Shown: positions 1 to 11,100 of the stretch, piece by piece
Layout of the letters: every line of letters starts with the position of its first letter
Position numbering within the stretch: position 1 is the stretch's first letter
Origin: Pogonophryne albipinna
Taxonomy: Eukaryota; Chordata; Actinopteri; Perciformes; Artedidraconidae
Direction of reading: 5' to 3'
Assembly: GCA_028583405.1 (NCBI GenBank)
Contig: CM053246.1
Location: 28,134,557-28,198,556, forward strand
Length of the DNA: 64,000 nucleotides
Notes under the pieces: generated by a model
Seen by the model: only the letters and a program-made list of their open reading frames with translations
Database searches by the model: none
What the model was told of the DNA's origin: nothing
Position numbers and translations under genes: made by a program

Positions 1-3000
1 GGAGATGGAGGCTGGCGCAGTGGAACTCACACAGGTAGACTTTGCAAAATCAATAAAAGCGCTCTATGTGCATGTGTAATGTGCTGTCAAACTTCATGAC
101 ACTGCGACATCCTCATTTGTTCCCAATCACATTTAATTAAAACTTGTAAAAGCTTTGTGACACACTGAGCAAGCTGTTCAGAGCTGTAGTCTTCATGTAC
201 AATACTTTATGACTATAGTGTATGTTTTTATTGCAGTTTATATTTGGTACTGTATTGTTAAAGAAACAATGAAGGATCCCTCATTCTGTTCTGAGATGGA
301 TGCCACTACCGAATAAGTAAACTAATTCACAAGTACATTTCCGGAACATTAAATCAAAAAAAATATTAGAAACCTGCCTCATGTTGTGAATATAACTTCT
401 CATCTGTATATCTAAGCCAGATTCTCTAAAGATTAAGGTCATTATTAAAGGTCAGTCTTTTCTCATCCGGCTACTATTCCCTCTTTTATACAGTGTCCCA
501 TTTAACTACAAGAGCTGTTTAAAGCAACAATAACTGCATTTACACTCTTAGAAACATAAACGTTATACTATACAACTTTTTGGGATTTGTAAGAAATACA
601 GTACCAGTAGTATGTGGACAACAGTACCATCTTAAGAAGCGGTCTTGCAGTGGATCTGAATTCCTTTCATAGCAATAGGAGCTTAAATGTATCCCTAATG
701 TTTTCATCCAACAAATATGTTTCTGGCACCATTTATTTAAAATCAAATCAAACAAGAATTACAATTAAACGTTTTCCATTCAAACTTTTTTTAAATTGTA
801 CTATTTAAATGTTCTTTGGTTGTTGTTGTTTGCTTCCCAGTGTTGATCGTGAGCTCAGACAGGGTATTTTGCTCATTATGCTAACTCCCCAGTTCTTATT
901 TTTATTGAAACAGTTTTTTGTCACTGCTTATGGAAACTTAAATCCAATGGTTTTGTTGCACCAATGGATAAACAGTCTATTGCGATATTTAAAATTAAAT
1001 ATTGAAGTTTTCATAGTTTGTCTGACTTTTAAACTTTCAGGATTAAACATTATTTATGTATAGGATTTTTGTATTATTATTTTGAACTTTTTAAATTCTT
1101 TCAGAGTTATTTGTTAATAACTTAAAATATCACCAGTGCAGGAAAAAAACAATTTGCTCTATTTGGTACCCATAATGCCGTCTGTCAGAGGAGTGACGCC
1201 CTCTCACAGTTGTCACAAGTGCTCTGTCTCGTGTCTCCCCTCGGACTGCATTAGTGTCAGCGTGCGCTCTGCTCTCCTCATTGTGTGTAATCATTGCTTT
1301 GTCTCTGGTGCCCTGACACACACCTCACTGCATGAAACTTCCGCAGCCCCCCCGGTCCCCCCACCACCAAATCTCTTGCCTTCCCCTGCGCCACTGAGCT
1401 GCACTAGCCTCACACCTAAAGGGATTGCTGTCACGCTGAAAAGGCCAGGCTTGCTATGCCTGACAACTTGCATATTTGTACACCGCGATGCAAATGTTTC
1501 CCCGCTGATATTGTTTTGTCACTTAATGGTGACCCCCACTAGTGCGCCATTAAGAGCTAGGCATTCCACAGTCTCACAGACAAGGCATTTCGGTAAACTT
1601 GTCCCCATAGGACATTTTCAATACTTGTTCTTTTTGTTATCTACGTGCTATTGTGTGCTGCACAAACCCATTTTCTGCTTTATTTGTCCCCCGCTGCATG
1701 ATGTTGCTGGGAACCCATGGGGGGGTGTCAAGAGCCCTTCACCACTTTCTCGCAAAAAACTTTCTGCTTTTGTCTACGGTCTTATTTCTGTGTTAAGATG
1801 ACACCTGGGAATAATCCCTGGGGTTTTGACGTAAATGGAATTAAAATTAAATGGATTAAATGCTATAATCATAACAGGCATAATAACTATTACAACTTTG
1901 GATATGTGTTGATCACGTCCGTCATTTTATTTGTTGACACTCAGCTCTGAACAATGGAACATTTTATGCTAAAGCTGGAAATGAATATCTTGGATTGTAT
2001 CAAATTGCCCAACAATGAAATAACAACATACTAAATGCAAGTTTGACTACTTGCTTTTAACTTAATGATTCTACATTTGCAAACTTATTGTAATTGATGT
2101 GACCCAAATAAACATCAGCAAAAGCTCCTATTGCATTAAAACAATAAATGTTGAATACAAACAGAAATAAATCATGTGTTCTACTTTCCAATGCAGTGTG
2201 CAACGTATGAGCCATATGGTGCCATATTCTGCTGCCACATAAGGGATTGGCCTGTCTCCATGGCGCACATAGTTTACCCTGTTACCTGTCACCACCTCAG
2301 CTTTGAGAGACTCCGTGTCAGCAATCACTGTCACCAGTCACATGGTTATGAATACATCCTAGCTTTGAGCCTCTCACTTCTCGTGGTGGTGTGCAGGCGA
2401 TGCTGTCACAAAGCCCTTTCAAGTTTCATTTTTGGAAAGAATCATTGGCTGAGATTTTTAAGGCTTTCCTTGTAAGATTTTTCATATCATTATTATAATA
2501 TATGTAGCTGCAGACAGCCAAAGCAGTGGTGTTGTGGTGTTGTTATTCATTATCAATAGAAATGCTCTAAAGTTTAAAAGGTTTGGCTTGCCCTTGAAAG
2601 TATATAACTGTTATTATGGTCTACGGCAAAACATTTTCAAAATGTAGGGGTTCAAATTGTTTATCAAACCTTTTTTTCTGCCCTGAAAACAAGTTGGGTG
2701 ATGGTGGAGAGGTAAGCAAGGCTTTCTATTCATTTCGTGAAACATTCACTAAAGGTCAGAAAGATTAATTAAATGTATTCCGCTTTTCCATATGAGTGCT
2801 CCACTACAGTGAAAGGCCTTGTCTCCATTTTATGCAAAATTTGAAGATGTGTCGAGGGAAAAAAAAAGTACGCTGTCTGTTTAAACCTTGCTGCTTTCAA
2901 GGACATGCCATACACAACACATAACTACCTGGGGGATATGTTTTTTCCCTTAATAGTTCTTTTTTTTTACAGTGTATAGAATGAAGTGCATCCTGTTTTA

Positions 3001-3364
3001 TCCCCTTTTTAATTAATTGTGAAGACTACGATACTTGCATACTTATGTGGACACAGTTTCTAAATAGGTAGAGGGGAGAAGGGGAGCCATATGGTGTTGT
3101 CTGACATGAAGAAATTAGGCCACCAATGCTGTCTGTTCATTGTCATCAACCTGGCCACCTGCTTTGCTTCTGCGGTGGTTAAACTAGTGCAGACCCCCGC
3201 CGCCTCCGCAGCCCAACTTGTTATATCTTTATAAAACAAGCTTTAACAGGAACCCAAACTATTCAGGGGCAAGTCAAATTTAGATACAAATTAGCTGCAG
3301 AGGCCAATGGAAGTAGTCTGGCTTTACTCCAGCGAGTTCAGTAGTTTCTTCTGATATTAAAAGT

Positions 3365-3520
3365 AAACAGCTATGTTTGTTTGTGGCTTGAGCGGGATGA
3401 TACAGATGGTTGGATTGGCTCCTGCCATATCCTCTTAGGTTTATGTCCTTGACGTAGGGATTCTGAGTGGTAGTGCCAAAGCCCACACACTGAGTAGCCT
3501 TACTTTAAAAACGGTGTCCA
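3365..3520 (+). repeat. diverged non-coding repeat, unit A
   Basis: Shares ordered blocks with 3990-4150: 'gatacagat', 'tgtccttgac', 'agccaaagcccacaca' and a 'ctttaa' tract. Identity by eye is moderate and is confined to this part of the longer unit B. No open reading frame is preserved and no terminal repeats are evident. The repeat family is not recognised. Confidence 0.5.
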
Positions 3521-3794
3521 ACAACCCTTTTTATCACCATAGTTAACAGGAGTGCTTTTTCTTTGTGTTTTCTTCTGAGGCCACCTAACAAGCACACATT
3601 TGACCACACCATTTAAAACACATCTTGTAGGTCATCTTGCTACCCTTTGTTTGCAATGTAATCATTTACTTAAATTTACCGACTTTGATATTCCGGTGAG
3701 AAAACATATGGTGGGACTAAAGCTCAGACTCTCATTCAGCAGACAGTTACTTAGGTCGCATTACAAGCTGCTGTGTTCCACTCAGAATAGACAC

Positions 3795-4155
3795 ATTTAA
3801 AGCAGACCTCAATGCCAAGAGAACAACCTCTGGGGACAGACTACACACTCTTCCGGAGGCACTTAATTTTTTTTGGTGTCTGAATTAATTTTTCATCATT
3901 GTGCTCTAGACTCAGCGAGGCTCCATGGTTTCACTGATCTACTGTGGAGCGAACTGTCATATCCATTTGGCAACAACTCACAGGCTACACCCAGCTGCTA
4001 TGCTTGTGGCTTTGGTATAGTGATACAGATAGTTATTTAGATTGTCCTCTGTCGTCCCAGCTTAGACTGTGTCCTTGACTTTTGGATGCTGGGAGAAAGA
4101 GCCAAAGCCCACACAACACCAGGCTGCTTCACTTTTAATACTCCTTCCAACTAAT
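3795..4155 (+). repeat. diverged non-coding repeat, unit B (longest copy)
   Basis: The left half (3795-4000) resembles unit C and the right half (3990-4155) resembles unit A. Blocks shared with unit C include 'gcagacct', 'aatttttcat', 'agactcagc', 'tttcactgat' and 'ctacacccagctgc'. The reading frames of the copies are not conserved, so this looks like duplicated non-coding sequence or an old non-autonomous repeat. Confidence 0.5.
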
Positions 4156-6109
4156 TCTTAACTCTTTGCTGCCAATACTAAATCCCATTACATTTGACTG
4201 GATACGCGGTTTGCTTTTTTTTTCTGTAAAATTGAATAATTTATTATTTTTTTAGCACTTCATCAATGCGGTTTATGGTTGCATTTCATCAACCCTTGTG
4301 AGATGTGCTGAATACACCATTATCTTTCAAATCTTGTATTGCCTTTGAATTGCAAAACATTTCCAAGACTAAATACAGTGCAGTGTTTCTTGTGAAAACT
4401 ATGTATTATTTCTAATATCGGCCACAAAGCTCCAAAGAGGCTTGCCTTTGGTCCAGACAGAAGATGGGTATTGGCACATGTTTCCACTAGGTACAAAGAG
4501 TTAAAAGGTCTCCTCAGTTGCTTTGGTCCCATCAGCTGTCAACAAGTCTTCTAGGCCTTTGCTTGAACCTTGAATGTGCTGGATTCCGGCCTCCTTCTGG
4601 TTTTGCAGGGAGGTTTTTACTCACCGCGGCCCCACTGAGCCTGAGGAAGGATTAAAGATTGATGAGAGCTCTCAGAATCAGTTTATTGCTCCAGAGATCT
4701 TCGCATGTGTTATGAGTGGGAAGATTGTGTTGCTGTTTTGCCTCCTAGAAGTTCATGAGGCTGGCGCAGCACTGAAGTGGTTGACAATCAAGGTTAGATT
4801 GTTTTTTTTGTTTTTTTTTTGCAGAGCAGATAGCCTTTGGATTGCCAGAGAGCTGAGAGTAGGCAACAGTACAGTATATTCTGGTGTGAAATGTTATGAA
4901 ATCCTTTTGCTATCAGGAAGATAAGCTTTCATATTCCACAGACTCATGCATTTTGCCTGACTTCAAAGTTGATAAGGGCTGCACTCACTATTGCAGATAA
5001 TACCTGGACCATCTTGGATGAATTTCTACTTTTGCCCCTGCTGCACTACATCTGTCTAAAAAGAACATGAAGTGTATCAGTTCTGCTTCAGTGAGGAATA
5101 TAATGCATCGCATTACCTCTGGGTTCTGTGGTACTTATGTTGAGACTCAGAGCTGTTTGTGAAGTCTTAAGAGAATGCAATGCATAGAGAAGTTAGTGAG
5201 CCCAAAACAATGGAAAATCTAGTTTTAGATTTTTTTTTATCCACATGTTTTATACACGTGTGTATAAAAAAACACAGTTGAAACCCAGTAATTTATAAAA
5301 ATAATAACAAAGATTCACGGCTTAGGTGAAATGTACAGGTATTGATAATGCTGAAGTCCTTCAAAGATACTAATCCATGAAAAAATGGTCACACGAAAAC
5401 ATCAGATATTTGTGAAGTGATGTATGTAACATCAAATTAATACATGGAAAAACGCAATTTCTTTCATCACAATTTCTAAATGTTGTTCATTTGAGGTTTG
5501 TCTAGGGCTCTTTGAATCATGTATTTTTTACGCTGCGTTTTTCTGCAATTAGTGCCACCAGCCTTCTGACTTGATAAACACTCAAATGTCCACCATTCAC
5601 ATTTTCTTTTGGCAATATTTTTGCAACGCAATATTTCAATTTGCCAATAGTGCAAGTTGAAATCACATTCCTCTCAATTTACAATAACATAAACAAAATA
5701 TAGAAGGCCTAGAATTACATTTGTGTCTTGCCACATTTTTTCTGTCCTCTATAACAACTATTATTTAAAAGTGTATGGCTTATTGTTCCCCAATCTGCCT
5801 GCAATTAAAATGATCAGTTTGCTGATGTTCTCTAAGGTATAATACAAATCTTAACACATCCACCTACTAGTTTTTTCCTGGAGCTTCCACAGCGTCTCAT
5901 AGTATTAATTGGCAGATAGTTAGCTTAGTATAACACATCTATTTTAATTTGAGTACATGGCTTTCACTGGGATTTTTATAATGAAAGAACATTGTAATTG
6001 CTTTTTCTGGTGTGTTTTCACCCTGACACATGTTGAAAGCATTGTCTATCTGTAGCTTTGATCTAAATAGGTCTGCACAAACTCATATCTGTCAAACTCT
6101 AATGGATAC

Positions 6110-6315
6110 ACTGAAGCAGACCTAAAGCAGTGATAGAAATCTCTGTGGGGACAAATAACAGACTGTAATACAACACATTAAGGTTTTGGTATTGAGTTTA
6201 ATTTTTCATCTATGTGCTATAGACTCAGCATGGCTCCGTAGTTTCACTGATGAACAACTGTCATCTCTATTCGGCTACTCCGAGCTACACCCAGCTGCAT
6301 CCTACGGCACAGGGT
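6110..6315 (+). repeat. diverged non-coding repeat, unit C
   Basis: Matches the left half of unit B in the same order and orientation ('gaagcagacct', 'tttaatttttcatc', 'agactcagc', 'ctacacccagctgc'). It lies about 2.3 kb downstream of unit B. Confidence 0.5.
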
Positions 6316-7152
6316 ATAAGGGGGAAGGTGGGGGCTGCGAACAACACAGGGCTTTATTACCTGGAAAATTAATGATCTGAGAGACTAAGATATAATGGCT
6401 GAAGCATCTGCAAGAAATCATCTTGAAGAGGATCCACTTTCTATTCACTTTGCTATCCATATCTGTCTATTCAGCCATAATGCTCCAGCAACATAAATCA
6501 GCGTGCTAATTCAAACTGTTAAGGAGAAGACTCCACAGTTAGCACGCACAACCTTATGATTGATCACCTGAAATGAAAGTTGAGCAGGTTAAGTAAGACA
6601 TTTTCTTACGAGGCTGTTGGTGTTTGCTATTTGTAATTTAGAAATTACATTACTCACTTATATTAGAAATATGTTACAAAATATATCAGTTTTTTTGTTA
6701 AAGGGGTATATGTGTTTTCTTCCTTCAGTCATAACACTTTAACCTTTTAAAAATCTGCAGTATACTGTTGTCTGGATACCCTTTTTTTATTTTAAAGAAG
6801 ACTGTAGCTCAATTCATTTGTAGTTCATTACTGGTACAGGCCTGGTTTCTATGCAATGGTAGAGCTGGGCCATCTGTGATTGGCTGACAGGGCTTTGGAA
6901 AGAGCCAATAGGACCGCTTGGCTATATCTGTGGAGCGGACTCACACCAATAGTAAATGAAGAAGCACCCCCTGTTGCACGGTTGTAGGATTTACCCTCCT
7001 TGCTCCATCTGTAGCCCGACTGGGGCTCGATAGTCCAAAGTTTCTACAGATTATAACCTACAGAAACAGATCACAATGCCACGAGGCCTCAGCAGTATTC
7101 TACTTTAACTGCAGATTTTCTCCATAAACCCTGAGGATCCTGTAGCAGGATT

Positions 7153-8152
7153 NNNNNNNNNNNNNNNNNNNNNNNNNNNNNNNNNNNNNNNNNNNNNNNN
7201 NNNNNNNNNNNNNNNNNNNNNNNNNNNNNNNNNNNNNNNNNNNNNNNNNNNNNNNNNNNNNNNNNNNNNNNNNNNNNNNNNNNNNNNNNNNNNNNNNNNN
7301 NNNNNNNNNNNNNNNNNNNNNNNNNNNNNNNNNNNNNNNNNNNNNNNNNNNNNNNNNNNNNNNNNNNNNNNNNNNNNNNNNNNNNNNNNNNNNNNNNNNN
7401 NNNNNNNNNNNNNNNNNNNNNNNNNNNNNNNNNNNNNNNNNNNNNNNNNNNNNNNNNNNNNNNNNNNNNNNNNNNNNNNNNNNNNNNNNNNNNNNNNNNN
7501 NNNNNNNNNNNNNNNNNNNNNNNNNNNNNNNNNNNNNNNNNNNNNNNNNNNNNNNNNNNNNNNNNNNNNNNNNNNNNNNNNNNNNNNNNNNNNNNNNNNN
7601 NNNNNNNNNNNNNNNNNNNNNNNNNNNNNNNNNNNNNNNNNNNNNNNNNNNNNNNNNNNNNNNNNNNNNNNNNNNNNNNNNNNNNNNNNNNNNNNNNNNN
7701 NNNNNNNNNNNNNNNNNNNNNNNNNNNNNNNNNNNNNNNNNNNNNNNNNNNNNNNNNNNNNNNNNNNNNNNNNNNNNNNNNNNNNNNNNNNNNNNNNNNN
7801 NNNNNNNNNNNNNNNNNNNNNNNNNNNNNNNNNNNNNNNNNNNNNNNNNNNNNNNNNNNNNNNNNNNNNNNNNNNNNNNNNNNNNNNNNNNNNNNNNNNN
7901 NNNNNNNNNNNNNNNNNNNNNNNNNNNNNNNNNNNNNNNNNNNNNNNNNNNNNNNNNNNNNNNNNNNNNNNNNNNNNNNNNNNNNNNNNNNNNNNNNNNN
8001 NNNNNNNNNNNNNNNNNNNNNNNNNNNNNNNNNNNNNNNNNNNNNNNNNNNNNNNNNNNNNNNNNNNNNNNNNNNNNNNNNNNNNNNNNNNNNNNNNNNN
8101 NNNNNNNNNNNNNNNNNNNNNNNNNNNNNNNNNNNNNNNNNNNNNNNNNNNN
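7153..8152. other. assembly gap (1000 N)
   Basis: A run of exactly 1000 N, the conventional size for a gap of unknown length. It cuts a c2cd3 exon, because the 8 bases right after it complete an exon and are followed by a good donor. Everything between 7152 and 8153, possibly several exons, is missing. Confidence 0.99.
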
Positions 8153-8160
8153 TCCTCAGG
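8153..8160 (+). CDS. c2cd3: c2cd3 exon, 3' end only (cut by gap)
   Basis: TCCTCAGG followed by gtatgt. Read with phase 0 at its end it gives Leu-Arg, which fits directly before [12 protein letters not shown] of the next exon, as in human (Leu-Lys before the equivalent segment). The rest of the exon is in the gap. Confidence 0.7.
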
Positions 8161-11100
8161 GTATGTTCTTTTACACAGGAATTTATATTTATAAGCCTGT
8201 TTTTTGTACCCAAATATCTGTCATAGGGGTATTTTTTTTCCGCAGGTGTCGCTAGAACTTGCTACACACAATAAAGATTTCTCCACTGAACAAAGTAAAA
8301 GCAAGCTGGCTCGGAGAGATGCATCGCCTTCTCAAACTGCACCCAGTCCACAGAGAGAGAGCAGCTCCAGATCTCACCATGCTGACATTGAGAGGGAGGA
8401 GCTACCTGCTGGATCTTTTGAAGAACCCACGCTGAATGCTTGGAGTCCTCGGAAACATTCAAAGGAACCTTCTCCTCATCTCGGCCTCCGAACATCTCAC
8501 AGATCACAGCTACAGGTGGAGGAGGATCCTGAGGTTCTGCTGCATACGTTACTCATGGTGCCCGATGGAAAGAACTTGCCCATGCAGGCTCCAAACGTGT
8601 ACCTGAACTGTAAACTCTGGTGTGATGAGACAGCGAGGTCTGTCGTCAGCTGGGGGCAGCCAAATCCTTCCTTTAACTTTGTTCAGGTTAGCCCAGGAAA
8701 TCAAGTCTTCTAACCATATCTTACTTTTACATTAGGCTACAATGGAAGCAACATGCTAGAACAATAACAACACAGTACCATGACTTTGTCTCCATCCTTT
8801 GTCTCAGGTGACCCCTGTGGCCTTAACTACTAAGCTGCTGGAGCGGATGAAGAATAACGTGATAGTAATCGAGGTGTGGCAGAAGACGGGAAGTTCAGGG
8901 CAGGATCGACTCCTCGGCCTCGTTAAATTACCTCTCCACCAGTTCTACATGTCATTTAGGCAAGTTGGAGAGACTAGTCGGAGAGAGACTAAAGAAAATA
9001 AATTAAAAACATTTTTTTTTAGATTAGGACTTGATTGGCACCAAATAGTCAAAGTGCTAGTGATTCCTTTGGTTATGAAACAAGTTGTCCATTAGTCATT
9101 TCATTAACTAATTTGTTTGCAACTTTTGTCTAATTATTAATAATGTAAGACTTTTTAATGCAAAAGTACTTACAATACCCTTGCCTCTGACCTCTCATAT
9201 GTAAATATTTGTTGACTTCTTTTGTTTATTATGGTCTATAGTTAATACAATTTTTACTGTTTGACGGACAAAAGAAACAATTTGAAAAATACATCTTCAG
9301 CTGCTGAGAAACGGGTTATTTGAGAAAGTAATCAGCAGATCTTTTATTAACCTGTCCTCTGGGAGGTGCTATGGCACTCCACCTCAAACTGTTATAGGAT
9401 GTTCTATCCTACATGCCAGATATTTGTTGTAATCTTAAAATGAAACTCCAGGAATTTCCACCACAAATTACATTTCACAGTTAATAAATATACCTCTCAC
9501 AGTGAGGCTTACATGACAATATATTAACCCTCTCTGCTTTTCTCCCCTGCAGGGATCCAAAGATTGCCCAACTTCTTCTCCAGGCGCAGTACCCTGTTCT
9601 AGGGGTGGACTGCTACATGCCGCTCATTGATGTGTTCTCAGGAAGCTGTAAAGGACAGCTCAGGGTAGTTTTGGCTATGGGCCGATCAGAGCAGATAGCT
9701 GCCCTCCAGCGCACGAGGGATGAAGAATACGACTGCTTACCTCATCTCGTGAGACCAGTTCACCTGCTGGATCACCAGTCTCATTCACCAAAAAAGGTTA
9801 GATAATACATTTTGTCACACCGATGAACTTTACTGAAGTGTACTGTATACTTATGTGGGTGCGAGAGCAGGATCTTCAGATATCTCACGTCTCTCTTCCG
9901 AGTGTGTTTCTTCTTTGTTTCCTTTATGACTGAAGAGTACACACCAACTGTGATGACAAGTTGTGAATTCTCTTTCACCTCCTTGTGTTTCCCCCTCAGG
10001 TTATTGCACCTCAACAGGAAAGTATGAGAGAGCATGTGTTTGTGATAAGAGTGGAGAAGGTAGATGGGCTGACTCCTCTGCAGTCTACAGTGTGGGGCGA
10101 GGCTGACTGCTACGTCCAGTACAGCTTCCCCTGTCAGGAGGCCGACCCTGCTGCAAAAGTGGACCAGAACCTCATAGAGAGTAGTAAGTCCATTTTACTT
10201 TCTAATTTCCCAAGTTGTTTATCTTCCCTCTGCATCTGTCTGACCTGTAAGCCATCTCCAACAGGCGTAAACCTGAAGCCGTTCCGTACCACCACCACTC
10301 TCTGCGTCCCGGACCCTGTGTTTGGCCACACTGAGACTCATGTGCTCCTGGCTCCTGAAGGACTTCCTGTTCAGAGGCTGCTGCTTAGCTCTCTTTCGAC
10401 TAAAGGCCTAAGCAGCGGAGGGGGTGTCCAATTTGAAGTCTGGTGCAGGTTTGTGATTGTTCAATAGAGGAAAATGTAATTGGAGATGCATTCATTACAA
10501 CTCAAATGTGGTCATTACTCTGAAAAGTTCTGAGGTTTCACGTGCATAAATCCTGATCCGATTCTAATTGCAATTTCATTAGCTCTTAGCTTAAAACGTA
10601 CTGGTTTTATTTAGATGGATTTTTTTGTTTTTACAGATACTATTATCCAAACGTTCGAGACCAGCTTGTGGCCAGAGGAATGCTTCCTTTGTCCAAGCTG
10701 TGTGCCATGGTCACCATGCAGAGACAGCATCCTAATGAGGCTCAAATGTTCTCCCTGCCCCTGATTCCCAGGACGGACAGTCCCATTGCACACCCGCCTC
10801 AGCCCTCAGGTACACAGACTCACTGAGTAATGGAAACAAAAAATAATACTGTATTGGCACAATTAGTATCTTCAATGTTCTGTTTTGTTGTCTCAGGATT
10901 ACTGGATGTGTGCATTCGGTACAAGCACCGACCGGTGAGACCTGAAGGTCAGACTGGTAAAGGAGTGGCCTCTCGTGTTGTGACCCTGGTGGTTCAGGTG
11001 CACAGAGCATCAGGTCTGCAGTCTGCAGCAAGGTACAACACACACTGTCCTCTTGGGAGCTTTACTTGTTTTGATGCAAGGAAAATCCACTTAGCAATGT

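Larger units (their letters stand above)
1..7152. other. non-coding region upstream of the assembly gap
   Basis: AT-rich sequence with scattered stops in all frames. I looked for the conserved N-terminal parts of C2CD3 and for exons of other genes and found none I can support. The longest open frame (1136-1801, +) is low-complexity and has no recognisable domain. The first 34 bases end in CACACAG followed by gtagac and could be the 3' end of an exon, but this is too short to assign. A set of diverged repeated segments (listed separately) is the only clear structure. Confidence 0.6.

Noticed and set aside
1136..1801. 221-codon plus-strand open frame upstream of c2cd3
   Set aside because: Low-complexity, no domain, no homology I can recognise, and the opposite strand is also partly open; probably chance in a slightly GC-richer stretch.
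5216..5290. Palindromic TTTTATACACGTGTGTATAAAA with flanking A/T runs, considered as a Tc1/mariner end
   Set aside because: No second terminus, no TA-flanked boundary and no transposase similarity could be identified.
7089..8213. 374-codon minus-strand open frame
   Set aside because: It runs through 1000 N; almost all residues are unknown, so it is an artefact of the gap.
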